A stretch of 43,096 nt of DNA from the NCBI GenBank assembly GCA_045128915.1, contig JBGVIT010000037.1:1-43096 (forward strand), written 5' to 3'. Below, one piece after another: positions 8,090-14,905 of this stretch. Both the position numbers and the translations under genes were made by a program. Below the pieces are notes generated by a model that was not told the DNA's origin, searched no databases, and worked only from the letters and a program-made list of their open reading frames with translations. The DNA comes from RGIG9115 sp045128915 (GTDB lineage Bacteria; Bacillota; Clostridia; UBA1381). How positions within the stretch are numbered: the first letter of the stretch is position 1; every line of letters starts with the position of its first letter.

Positions 8090-8633
8090 AATAATAGTCT
8101 TTGCAGGTCCTAACGGTAGTGGTAAAAGTACAATCACTAAGATGGCAAACATCATTGAACCTTATATAAATGCTGATGATATAAAAAGAACTAATTATTG
8201 TACAGATTTGGAAGCTGCTATTATGGCTGACGAAAGGCGCAATGCTTTAATAGATAATAATGAGAGTTTCACATTTGAAACGGTGCTTTCTACAGACCGA
8301 AATTTAAAGCTATTAAAGCGAGCGAAAGATAAGGGCTATTTCATACGTTGCATTTATGTATTGACTGCAAATGCTCAAATCAATGTATCACGAGTTTTTG
8401 TCAGAACGCAATCAGGCGGTCATAATGTACCGAAAGAGAAAATTCTCAGTAGATATGACAAAGCATTAAAGTTAATTCCTGAACTCCTTGAAGTTTGTGA
8501 TGTGTGTCATATCTACGATAATTCTGATGAACCCACACGAATTTTCAAAAAAAGAAAATTGGAATATTTTTATTGGGAAAATACGTTTTGGAAAAAATCT
8601 GATATTGAAAACCTAACAAAAATAATATTTTAA
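8073..8633 (+). CDS. Zeta-toxin-family kinase
   Basis: A P-loop kinase of the zeta/PezT family, which phosphorylates UDP-GlcNAc and blocks wall synthesis in characterised cases. Seen directly: Walker A GPNGSGKST at residues 12-20, NADDI shortly after, FTFETVLS (substrate-side motif), then RVFVRTQSGGHNVP with the family RxxGGHxVP signature. Length 186 aa is in the range of solitary zeta domains such as those in ATPase-like AAA_33 proteins. ATG 8073 is preceded by GGGAG at 8060-8064; ATG 8058 overlaps that site. It is translationally coupled to the 69-aa gene and closes the operon with a hairpin terminator. Whether it is toxic, or a metabolic kinase, cannot be told from sequence. Confidence 0.85.
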   Translation: MQKKPEIIVFAGPNGSGKSTITKMANIIEPYINADDIKRTNYCTDLEAAIMADERRNALIDNNESFTFETVLSTDRNLKLLKRAKDKGYFIRCIYVLTANAQINVSRVFVRTQSGGHNVPKEKILSRYDKALKLIPELLEVCDVCHIYDNSDEPTRIFKKRKLEYFYWENTFWKKSDIENLTKIIF

Positions 8634-8643
8634 AATAAAATTG

Positions 8644-8682
8644 AGGTGCTGAAGTTTGTCCTTCAGCACCTTTGATATTTTT
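8644..8682 (+). terminator. Terminator of the HipA-like/zeta operon
   Basis: Perfect 11-bp stem AGGTGCTGAAG / CTTCAGCACCT with loop TTTGTC, followed by TTTGATATTTTT. Confidence 0.85.
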
Positions 8683-8709
8683 AGAAAATCTGTTTGAATT
8701 AGTCAGCTT

Positions 8710-9150
8710 TGCTTCACCGAAGCGTTGGAAGTGTATTACTTCTCGCTGACGCAGAAACTTAATAACTTCATTAACATCCGGATCATCTGACAAACGCAGA
8801 ATATTGTCATATACTGCTCTTGCTTTTTGTTCTGCAGCAAGGTCTTCATAAAGATTAGTAAGTGGATCGCCAGTTACAGCAATACTTGCAGCGCTGAATG
8901 GAGTACCTTGAGCGTTTTGAGGGAACACACAGTTACCATTATCCGCATAATATTCCCAAGAGTTTAAATCCTTCCATTCTTTAGGAGGTGCACCTTTTGT
9001 AAGCTGTGTAACAAGTGTACCAACCATCTCAAGATGTGCTAGTTCTTCTGTACCTATATCGGTAAGCAGTCCTTTTGTAACATCATCCGGCATCATATAC
9101 CTTTGTGTTAGGTATCTGAGCGAAGCGCCTAATTCGCCGTTAGGGCCACA
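8710..9150 (-). pseudogene. cotJC: Truncated cotJC / manganese catalase-like gene
   Basis: The minus strand encodes the middle and C-terminal part of a CotJC-type manganese catalase, a spore-coat-associated di-manganese enzyme. Readable hallmarks are GPNGELGASLRYLTQRY, LLTDIGTEELAHLEM, TGDPLTNLYEDLAAEQKARA, LRLSDDPDVNEVIKFLRQRE and HFQRFGEA, which include the conserved Glu and His metal ligands. Homology starts abruptly at GPNGEL near 9150: the expected N-terminal ~35 residues (YPVxxKxPNPKLA region) are absent. It ends abruptly after FGEA near 8710, replaced by unrelated residues that run into the antisense of the zeta gene. Both ends are therefore lost. The frame in between is intact, suggesting recent damage. 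The 3' junction next to an element carrying a serine recombinase suggests integration in cotJC. Confidence 0.8.
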
Positions 9151-9265
9151 TAATGGTAAATGTTTGAGCGGAAAAATAAAACTATTTTTAGGATAAAAAA
9201 ATAGTATACTGGGACAAACAGTAAAAATTTATTCAGATTTTGGGTTCAGTAAAAAGTTAATTCTT

Positions 9266-9335
9266 GAGGGACAGAGTGGGATTTCGAACCTGCGTGCCTG
9301 TTAAGGCAAACGCATTTCGAGCTGTTAGACAGTGT
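9266..9335 (-). pseudogene. Broken tRNA-Ser-like fragment
   Basis: Read on the minus strand, the segment has an anticodon-loop-like CTCGAAA (anticodon CGA), a long variable arm TGCGTTTGCC / GGCACGCA closing on TTAACA, and a T-loop GGTTCGAAATCC followed by an acceptor-like CTCTGTCCC. The D-arm and 5' acceptor strand, the 3' half of the anticodon stem and a matching T-stem are missing. tRNA 3' ends are common integrase targets, so this may be an old attachment site. Identification rests on eye-matching to class II tRNAs. Confidence 0.4.
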
Positions 9336-9400
9336 TTTTAGATAGAGTAAATTAGCGGAAGTTAAAGGAACTTAAAAAGCGATAAAAACCGCATAAAATC

Positions 9401-9434
9401 AAGGCTTTGAGGGGTTAAAATCCTTCAAAGCCTT
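9401..9434. terminator. Terminator-like hairpin without a neighbouring gene
   Basis: Perfect 10-bp stem AAGGCTTTGA / TCAAAGCCTT. It is not followed by a long T-run, and no intact gene ends here; it may be the surviving terminator of a deleted gene. Confidence 0.4.
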
Positions 9435-9488
9435 TGCTGTTCTCGCATCTTTCGTATTGCCACTTTTTGATGCGTTTTTTGGGTTTTC

Positions 9489-9519
9489 GCTAGAAAAGTG
9501 CTAGAAAAATGTTAGAAAA
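9489..9519. repeat. Three direct repeats with exact 11-bp period
   Basis: GCTAGAAAA at 9489-9497 and 9500-9508 and GTTAGAAAA at 9511-9519 are each offset by 11 bases. Eleven-base phased direct repeats are typical of arm-type binding sites for tyrosine integrases of Tn916-like elements; that role is inferred. Confidence 0.6.
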
Positions 9520-9799
9520 ACAGAGAATATAAATCAATCTTGATGTGTGTTTATTTTTCAAAGTAAAACTTGACAAACTACACCTAAAGGGGTATATCTT
9601 GCCAGACTTTCATGAGTGTTAAATTGTAATATTGAAAAATTGTTGGAGCTGGTTGAGAAAGAATAACTTTACCTTAAAAACAACTAATAAATAAGGGGAA
9701 ATTTGCTTGATTCTTTGACTTTTCCCTTAAAAAGTGGTAATATTTAAGGGAAAGAAAGGTTATTAAGGGCATTATAGATTAAAATAAGGCGGAATTGAA

Positions 9800-10165
9800 A
9801 TGTTAAATAAATTATTAAAAAGCGTGTTGGACCAAGACTTTGCCCCTGTGGTTGTTTGCGATATGGATGATATAATCGTGTATATGAATCCATCTGCGAT
9901 AGAGCGTTATCATAAGGATTTGACGGGCAAAAGCATTAAAGACTGCCATCCGCCAAAGGCAAATGAAATGATTGACAAGGTGGTTGCGTGGTTTAAGCAA
10001 AGCAAGGATAATAACATCATATATACCTATCGCAATGACGAGGAAAATAAGGATGTGTATATGGTCGCACTTCGTGATGATGACGGCACACTAATTGGCT
10101 ATTACGAAAAGCACGAGTATAGAAACAGAGAAACAACAGGGCTTTATGACTTTAAGAAAAACTGA
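9800..10165 (+). CDS. Small PAS-domain protein
   Basis: A 121-aa single-domain protein with the PAS fold pattern: an N-terminal helix, VVVCDMDDIIVYMNPSAIERY (the PAS signature D-x-x-x-x-I-x-Y-x-N-P-A), KDLTGKSIKDCHPP and a C-terminal beta-strand pair YMVALRDDDGTLIGYYE. The LTGKSIxDCHPP segment is typical of small stand-alone heme- or flavin-sensing-like PAS proteins of anaerobes; the cofactor cannot be told here. AAGGCGG precedes ATG 9800. It lies 19 bases upstream of a nucleotidyltransferase gene and is probably co-transcribed with it. Confidence 0.8.
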   Translation: MLNKLLKSVLDQDFAPVVVCDMDDIIVYMNPSAIERYHKDLTGKSIKDCHPPKANEMIDKVVAWFKQSKDNNIIYTYRNDEENKDVYMVALRDDDGTLIGYYEKHEYRNRETTGLYDFKKN

Positions 10166-10184
10166 ATTTAATGAGGAAATAAAA

Positions 10185-10844
10185 ATGATAGAAATTACTG
10201 ATTGGACGAATACATTTTTGAGTGCTTTAAATGACCAGTTCGGCGACCGTGTGTGGTTTGTCGGTTTGCAAGGAAGTTTCGCTCGTGGTGAAGCGACAGA
10301 AAACAGCGATATTGATATGGTTGTAATTTTGAACGAATTGTCCGCTATGGATATTCAAAACTATAACAAAATGTTGGATACTCTTCCGCACAGAGAACTG
10401 ATTTGTGGTTTTCTCTCAGGTAAAGACGATATTATGAACTGGGAGCCATCTGACCTGTTCCAGTTTTGCCATGACACCACACCAATCAAGGGAAGTCTTG
10501 ATGAAGTTATGGCTGTTGTTGACGAAAACGCTATAAACAGAGCAATCAAAATTGGTGCCTGCAATATATTCCACGGATGTGTTCACAATATGCTCCATGA
10601 AAAAAGCGAAGATATTTTGCGGGGACTGTATAAATCTGCCTCTTTCGTTGTACAGGCAATTGTCTTTAAGCAGACCGGAAACTATATTAAACATCAGGAA
10701 GAATTGCTCATAGTCGCAAATCTTAACGAACAATCTATTATCAATACTTTTTTGAGTTTGAAAAAAGGTGGCACGGTTGATTTTACTCCGATGTCCGAAA
10801 CATTGTTTGCTTGGTCAAAGAAATGGATTTCTGAAAACAGTTAA
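10185..10844 (+). CDS. MNT-type nucleotidyltransferase-domain protein
   Basis: Contains the nucleotidyltransferase core GSFARGEATENSDIDM (Gly30-Ser31, metal-binding Asp42 and Asp44), followed by a C-terminal helical region of about 120 residues resembling the HEPN-like or aminoglycoside-adenylyltransferase C-terminal bundle. The full length of 219 aa fits adenylyltransferases that modify small molecules, and also fits MNT antitoxin-like proteins fused to a helical domain. Start ATG 10185 is preceded by GAGGAA at 10173-10178; a longer in-frame start would overlap the PAS gene. The downstream MerR/TipAS regulator senses thiopeptide-like drugs in known cases, so a drug-resistance role is possible but unproven. 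Confidence 0.8.
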   Translation: MIEITDWTNTFLSALNDQFGDRVWFVGLQGSFARGEATENSDIDMVVILNELSAMDIQNYNKMLDTLPHRELICGFLSGKDDIMNWEPSDLFQFCHDTTPIKGSLDEVMAVVDENAINRAIKIGACNIFHGCVHNMLHEKSEDILRGLYKSASFVVQAIVFKQTGNYIKHQEELLIVANLNEQSIINTFLSLKKGGTVDFTPMSETLFAWSKKWISENS

Positions 10845-10892
10845 ACAAATAAGAATTTTTCGAACATCAATCCATATTTTTTCAAAAGGGTA

Positions 10893-10923
10893 TTGACTCT
10901 CACGTTCCGTTATAGTGTATGCT
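10893..10923 (+). promoter_or_regulatory. MerR-type promoter with 19-bp spacer
   Basis: TTGACT at 10893-10898 and TATGCT at 10918-10923 are separated by 19 bases, the overlong spacer characteristic of MerR-regulated promoters. The spacer CTCACGTTCCGTTATAGTG has a central ACGTT-CCGT near-palindrome where a MerR dimer would bind and untwist DNA. It should autoregulate the adjacent merR-type gene. Confidence 0.8.
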
Positions 10924-10944
10924 CTTGTTGTGAGGTGATAAAAA

Positions 10945-11673
10945 TTGAAAATGCAGATTAAAGAATTTGCCGATTTTACGGGTGTAAGTGTGCGCACACT
11001 GCATTATTACGATGAAATAGGATTGTTGATGCCAGCCTTTGTTGACAAAACTACAGGCTATCGCTTTTACGACGAAAAATCTTTTCTTCGTATGCAAGAG
11101 ATCCTCTTTTACCGTGAACTTGATTTTCCCTTAAAGGCTATTCGCGAGATTTTGTCATCTCCGAATTATGACAAAAGCAAGGCACTGAACGAGCAAAAAC
11201 AACTTCTCACACTCAAAAAAGAGCGGTTAGAGCGGTTAATTTCTGCTATTGACGGTGCCGTGAAAGGAGAAAATGTTATGACAGCATTCGATAACAGTGA
11301 ATTTGAAAAATATAAGGATGAGGCACAAGAAAAATGGGGCAAAACGGATGCATACAAGGAACATGCTCAGCGGACTAAGAACTACTCCAAGCAGAAGTGG
11401 AATGATCTTGCCGAGGGAATGGACCATATTATGGCAGAGTTTGCGCTCTGCATGAGAAAAGACGAAAGTCCTGATTCCGCTGAAGCACAAAACCTTGTAA
11501 AAATGCTGCAGAACCATATCACCGAGAATTACTATCTTTGTACAAACGAAATACTGGCAAGTCTCGGTCAGATGTATGTAGCGGACGAGCGCTTTACGAA
11601 TAACATTGATAAGCACGCTGACGGTACTGCTACGTTTATCTGTGAAGCAATTGCGGTGTATTGCAGTAAGTAA
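10945..11673 (+). CDS. MerR-family regulator with TipAS drug-binding domain
   Basis: A transcription activator. Residues 1-70 are the MerR winged-helix domain, with KEFADFTGVSVRTLHYYDEIGLL; a dimerisation coiled coil follows (about 75-110); the C-terminal 120 residues match the TipAS antibiotic-recognition domain (EKWGKTDAYKEH, YSKQKWNDLAEGM, DKHADGTATFICEAIAVYC). TipAL/Mta-like proteins bind thiopeptides or other lipophilic drugs and turn on their own gene and exporters. The start is taken as TTG 10945, 7 bases after GAGGTGA (10932-10938); ATG 10951 would be 13 bases away. The 19-bp-spacer promoter upstream supports autoregulation. Downstream genes for a CDP-alcohol phosphatidyltransferase and an SDR may belong to its regulon. 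Confidence 0.93.
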   Translation: MKMQIKEFADFTGVSVRTLHYYDEIGLLMPAFVDKTTGYRFYDEKSFLRMQEILFYRELDFPLKAIREILSSPNYDKSKALNEQKQLLTLKKERLERLISAIDGAVKGENVMTAFDNSEFEKYKDEAQEKWGKTDAYKEHAQRTKNYSKQKWNDLAEGMDHIMAEFALCMRKDESPDSAEAQNLVKMLQNHITENYYLCTNEILASLGQMYVADERFTNNIDKHADGTATFICEAIAVYCSK

Positions 11674-11722
11674 ATTACAATTTGTATAACAGTTAGATAA
11701 ATTTGTATATGTAGGTGAACGG

Positions 11723-12220
11723 ATGAAAAAGCAGATTGCAAATATAGTATCAAGTTGCAGAATTTTACTTAGCATAACTCTGTTGTTCTGTCCTGTGTTT
11801 TCAGTTGGGTTTTACTGTACATATATTTTATGCGGATTTACCGATATGGTGGACGGAACTATTGCAAGAAAGACAAATTCTGTCAGCGAATTCGGGGAAA
11901 GGCTTGATACCACATCAGATTTTCTTTTCTTTGCTATGACACTTATTAAACTGTTGCCTGTAATTCATATTCCAAAATGGATATGGGTATGGATTATTAT
12001 AATTGCAATTATTAAAATTTTTAATGTTATATTGGGTTTTGCTTATACAAAAAAGTTAATCTCTTTGCATACTGTGATGAACAAAATTACGGGACTGTTA
12101 TTATTTCTTATACCGCCCACATTACAGTTTATTGAATCAAGATACAGTTTTGCGGTTGTGTGTATCATAGCAACTATTGCTGCAATTGGGGAATTATGTT
12201 ATATTGTAAATGATAAATAA
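11723..12220 (+). CDS. CDP-alcohol phosphatidyltransferase family membrane protein
   Basis: Membrane enzyme that moves a phosphatidyl group from CDP-diacylglycerol to an alcohol. The complete family motif D-x2-D-G-x2-A-R-x8-G-x3-D-x3-D is present: D41, D44-G45, A48-R49, G58, D62, D66. Hydrophobic segments at about 10-40, 68-100, 110-135 and 140-160 give four to six membrane helices. At 165 aa it is a compact member, close to PgsA- or PssA-like proteins; the acceptor alcohol cannot be told. AGGTGA precedes ATG 11723. It is 49 bases downstream of the MerR/TipAS gene and 21 bases upstream of the SDR gene, so it lies in the same cluster. Confidence 0.9.
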   Translation: MKKQIANIVSSCRILLSITLLFCPVFSVGFYCTYILCGFTDMVDGTIARKTNSVSEFGERLDTTSDFLFFAMTLIKLLPVIHIPKWIWVWIIIIAIIKIFNVILGFAYTKKLISLHTVMNKITGLLLFLIPPTLQFIESRYSFAVVCIIATIAAIGELCYIVNDK

Positions 12221-12241
12221 GAATTTGATGAGGTAACAAAA

Positions 12242-13054
12242 ATGATTGATTACGGATTAAAAGATAAAGTAGCTATTATTACAGGAGCAAACAACCCATG
12301 GGGCATTGGTGCAACAACAGCACTTGCCTTGGCTCGTGAAGGAGCAAAGGTTGTTTTGGTGTATAAGAAAATTCTGCGGGAGTTTGATGAAAGCAAGACC
12401 AACCAAAATGGTGCAGACAGATATTTTAAGGCAAATGCAGGTAGTAGCGATGATGTAGAGAACAAGCTCAAAAAAATGGGTGCAGACTATCTCATTTTAG
12501 AAAGTGACATTTCCTGTGAGGGCGCCGTAAAGGAAATTTATGCAAAGGTTTTGGAAAGGTATAAAAGAGTTGATATACTCGTTAATAATGCTGCAGATGG
12601 TGATATGGAAGGCATTGATACAATAGAGCAAGTTACTCAAAATGTGATTGATGATACCTTTGCTGTAAATGTCAGGGGAAGTATTTTGATGATAAGAGAG
12701 TTTATCAATTACCGCACAGATTACGGCAGAATTGTCAATCTTTCTACCGATGCATCACAAGTTTTTGCAGGACAGATTACCTATGGAGCAAGCAAAGCGA
12801 CATTAGAGGCACTTACACGCAGTATTGCTCTTGAGGTTGCAAAATATGGAATTACTGTAAATGCAGTTGCACCGGGGCCTACACAAACAGGATGGATTGA
12901 TGAAGAGTTGGAAAAGGCAGTCATTCCGTTGATTCCTATGGGTAAACTGATAGAGCCTTGTGACATTGCCGAAACGATTTTGTTTTTAGCAAGCGAGCAG
13001 GCGCGAATGATTACGGGACAAGTTATAAAGGTATCAGGTGGAAAGGCACTCTAA
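12242..13054 (+). CDS. Short-chain dehydrogenase/reductase (3-oxoacyl-ACP-reductase-like)
   Basis: NAD(P)-dependent reductase of the classical SDR type. The nucleotide-binding glycine motif reads TGANNPWGIG (residues 14-23, an insertion form seen in resistance-linked SDRs), then NNAAD at 115-119, the catalytic Ser168, Tyr181 and Lys185 (YGASK), and the APGPTQTGW loop. The C-terminus ends MITGQVIKVSGGKAL, as in FabG. Length 270 aa is normal. The YGASKATLEALTRS core is FabG-like, but the GANNPWG insertion and the setting next to a drug-type regulator make another substrate likely. GAGGT at about 12229-12233 precedes ATG 12242. Confidence 0.9.
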   Translation: MIDYGLKDKVAIITGANNPWGIGATTALALAREGAKVVLVYKKILREFDESKTNQNGADRYFKANAGSSDDVENKLKKMGADYLILESDISCEGAVKEIYAKVLERYKRVDILVNNAADGDMEGIDTIEQVTQNVIDDTFAVNVRGSILMIREFINYRTDYGRIVNLSTDASQVFAGQITYGASKATLEALTRSIALEVAKYGITVNAVAPGPTQTGWIDEELEKAVIPLIPMGKLIEPCDIAETILFLASEQARMITGQVIKVSGGKAL

Positions 13055-13081
13055 TCTATCATATGAAAGGGATTTAATAGA

Positions 13082-13537
13082 ATGAATTTTATGAAGAAAA
13101 TATTGTGTATTATATCCGTCTTACTTTGCATACTGCTTTCAGGTTGCGGAGATGCTACGAGTATCGGAATTATCGGCGGAGCGGATGGACCGACATCCAT
13201 AATTGTTGCAGAAAAAGGAGAAAAAGCGATGTATCAACAAATCACGGCAGAGGAAGCCAAAAAGATAATGGATTCAGGCGAAGAACATATCATTTTAGAC
13301 ACCAGAGAGCAGGACGAATTTGACGAGGGACATATCTCGGGTGCAATCCTGATTCCATATACAGAAATTGAAAACAATGCAATCGAGATGATCCCCGATA
13401 AGGACAAGTTAATTCTTGTATATTGCAGGTCAGGAAGACGAAGTAAAATCGCAGCCGAAAGTCTTGCAAAACTTGGTTACACCAATGTAAAAGAATTTGG
13501 TGGTATCATCGACTGGCAGTATGAGGTAGAGAAATGA
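13082..13537 (+). CDS. Lipoprotein with rhodanese-like domain and GIIGGADGPT motif
   Basis: An extracytoplasmic sulfurtransferase-like protein. The signal peptide MNFMKKILCIISVLLCILLSGC ends in a lipobox with Cys22; residues 28-40 read IGIIGGADGPTSI, a segment otherwise known from the beta subunit of Na+-pumping decarboxylases; the rhodanese domain follows (about 50-150) with DTREQDEFDEGHI and the active loop CRSGRRS (Cys115). Such secreted rhodaneses act on thiosulfate or persulfides. ATG 13082 and ATG 13091 are both possible, the former having AAAGGGAT upstream. It overlaps the next gene by 4 bases (ATGA), so the two are translationally coupled. Confidence 0.88.
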   Translation: MNFMKKILCIISVLLCILLSGCGDATSIGIIGGADGPTSIIVAEKGEKAMYQQITAEEAKKIMDSGEEHIILDTREQDEFDEGHISGAILIPYTEIENNAIEMIPDKDKLILVYCRSGRRSKIAAESLAKLGYTNVKEFGGIIDWQYEVEK

Positions 13538-14664
13538 ATATAAATGAAAAAATAGCATTATTTCAAAGACTTAATAGTAGAGAATTATTACGAGTTGAAT
13601 TATTCTATGATGTTTTAGAAAAATGCGATGCGTTGAAAACAAATTATTATGACTTTTCTACTACGCATCCAATTGATTGTGATACCGAACTTTTGCGTTT
13701 GCCTACTGCTGATTATGACTTATGTTGTGCGTTGCTTACAATGTTATTAAGAGAAGATCATTTTAGTAACGGTAGCTTTGAAAGAAGAGAGCGCTCCGGT
13801 CAAGTTAAGCCTATTATTGAGCGTATCATTACCTTATTAGCATCAATGAATACAAAATCAATAAGTTGTTTCTCTGAAAAAGCACTTGATTCGTTGAATG
13901 GATTTTATGTGTATGCACTTATTGATCCGAGAAATGAAAAGGTTTTTTACATTGGTAAAGGAACTGGAAATAGAGTCTTTTCCCATGAAATAGAAAGTGG
14001 GAAAACACCGAAATCTGAAAAAGCAAAACTTCATAAAATTCAAGAAATCGAAAAAGATGGATTTGCAGTAAAAAGATTAATTGTTAACTGGGGATTAACA
14101 GAAACTGAGGCGTTTGCTTCTGAGGCAACGCTGATAAACTTGATTAAATGTATTCCTGATATACACTTAACAAACGAAGTGTCAGGGCATCATGTGCATG
14201 AAGCGTTATCTGTTGAGGAATTCGAATTACAATATGGTGCAATTCCCTTAAGGAAAGAAGATATAAGGCATAGCATACTTGTAATTAAAATAAATAAACT
14301 TTATCGCAGAAATATGACAGAAAATGAATTGTATGATGCTGTAAGAGGATATTGGTGTGCTTCGTTAAAAACGATTGAAAAAAGAAAAGTTGAATATGTT
14401 TTCGGTGTTTACAACGGCTTAATTGTTGCGGTTTATAAACCAGATGAATGGCATTATATTCATGAAAATATCGAGGCTCCTCAACGTGAAATATTGAGCG
14501 AAGAAGATTATGAAAGACTAAAAAATCGTGTTTATTTTGTATGCAAAGATTATAAAAATCTTGATAGGGATGGATATTTCTATTTGCATAAATCAATAGC
14601 CAGTTTAAAAGCTAATCAATCTGCACAGAATCCGATTACATATTTATCTCATGATATGTGTTAA
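13534..14664 (+). CDS. GIY-YIG nuclease with N-terminal DUF6508-like domain
   Basis: A multidomain protein of 376 aa. Residues 1-105 resemble DUF6508 (YDLCCALLTMLLREDHFSNGSF is typical). Residues about 122-215 are a GIY-YIG endonuclease of the LEM-3-like group: GFYVYALIDP, VFYIGKGTGNRVFSH with catalytic Arg147, then a helical region with a likely metal-binding Glu. The C-terminal third (about 235-330) has HSILVIKINK and FGVYNGLIVAVYKPDEW, resembling a PUA/EVE-like or DUF module seen with these nucleases; that part is inference. LEM-3-type nucleases cut structured or damaged DNA. It overlaps the rhodanese gene by 4 bases. A strong terminator follows. Confidence 0.85.
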   Translation: MNINEKIALFQRLNSRELLRVELFYDVLEKCDALKTNYYDFSTTHPIDCDTELLRLPTADYDLCCALLTMLLREDHFSNGSFERRERSGQVKPIIERIITLLASMNTKSISCFSEKALDSLNGFYVYALIDPRNEKVFYIGKGTGNRVFSHEIESGKTPKSEKAKLHKIQEIEKDGFAVKRLIVNWGLTETEAFASEATLINLIKCIPDIHLTNEVSGHHVHEALSVEEFELQYGAIPLRKEDIRHSILVIKINKLYRRNMTENELYDAVRGYWCASLKTIEKRKVEYVFGVYNGLIVAVYKPDEWHYIHENIEAPQREILSEEDYERLKNRVYFVCKDYKNLDRDGYFYLHKSIASLKANQSAQNPITYLSHDMC

Positions 14665-14690
14665 AAAAATTCAATAATTAATAACCTACA

Positions 14691-14715
14691 GCCGATGCAA
14701 ACGCATCGGCTTTTT
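14691..14715 (+). terminator. Intrinsic terminator after the GIY-YIG gene
   Basis: GCCGATGC, loop AAAC, GCATCGGC, then TTTTT: a perfect 8-bp GC-rich stem. Confidence 0.95.
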
Positions 14716-14737
14716 CATGTCCAAAAAACTTTCTTTT

Positions 14738-14806
14738 GCTGCACTTTTATTACAAAGCAGGGGTTATATTACAAATCCGCTGCACTTTCGCTGCAATTTG
14801 GCTGCA
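14738..14806. repeat. GCTGCA repeats, three with 11-bp period
   Basis: GCTGCA occurs at 14738, 14779, 14790 and 14801. The last three are spaced exactly 11 bases, once per helical turn, and sit 20-40 bases upstream of the promoter of the RepA-like gene. They could be iterons bound by a replication protein, or arm-type integrase sites marking the left end of the mobilizable element. Confidence 0.6.
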
Positions 14807-14821
14807 ATCGTAAAAAGTGCG

Positions 14822-14850
14822 TTGACGCGGATTTTTCACCGCGCTATAAT
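14822..14850 (+). promoter_or_regulatory. Consensus promoter of the RepA-like/mob operon
   Basis: TTGACG at 14822-14827, 17-base spacer, TATAAT at 14845-14850. Within the spacer, GCGG-ATTTTTCA-CCGC is an inverted repeat that could be an operator. Confidence 0.85.
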
Positions 14851-14853
14851 AAG

Positions 14854-14888
14854 TCTCCCAAGGCGCTGTGGGAGATAATTTTTTTGAA
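14854..14888 (+). promoter_or_regulatory. Attenuator-like hairpin in the 5' leader
   Basis: Immediately after the promoter, TCTCCCA (14854-14860) pairs perfectly with TGGGAGA (14869-14875) and is followed by TAATTTTTTT, the form of an intrinsic terminator placed before the first gene. GGAGG at about 14894 lies further on. This suggests premature-termination control of the operon. Confidence 0.55.
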
Positions 14889-14905
14889 AGATTGGAGGAA
14901 TCTAA

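Larger units (their letters stand above)
9151..9799. other. Gene-free decayed junction region
   Basis: No intact gene was found in this 650-base stretch. It contains the tRNA-Ser-like fragment (9266-9335), a terminator-like hairpin (9401-9434) and an 11-bp-period repeat (9489-9519). Upstream of the PAS gene, AAGGCGG at about 9786-9792 is its ribosome binding site. The content fits a scar left by successive integrations. Confidence 0.6.

Noticed and set aside
10416..10733. 105-aa frame on the minus strand inside the nucleotidyltransferase gene
   Set aside because: Shadow of the real gene on the opposite strand, no ribosome binding site.
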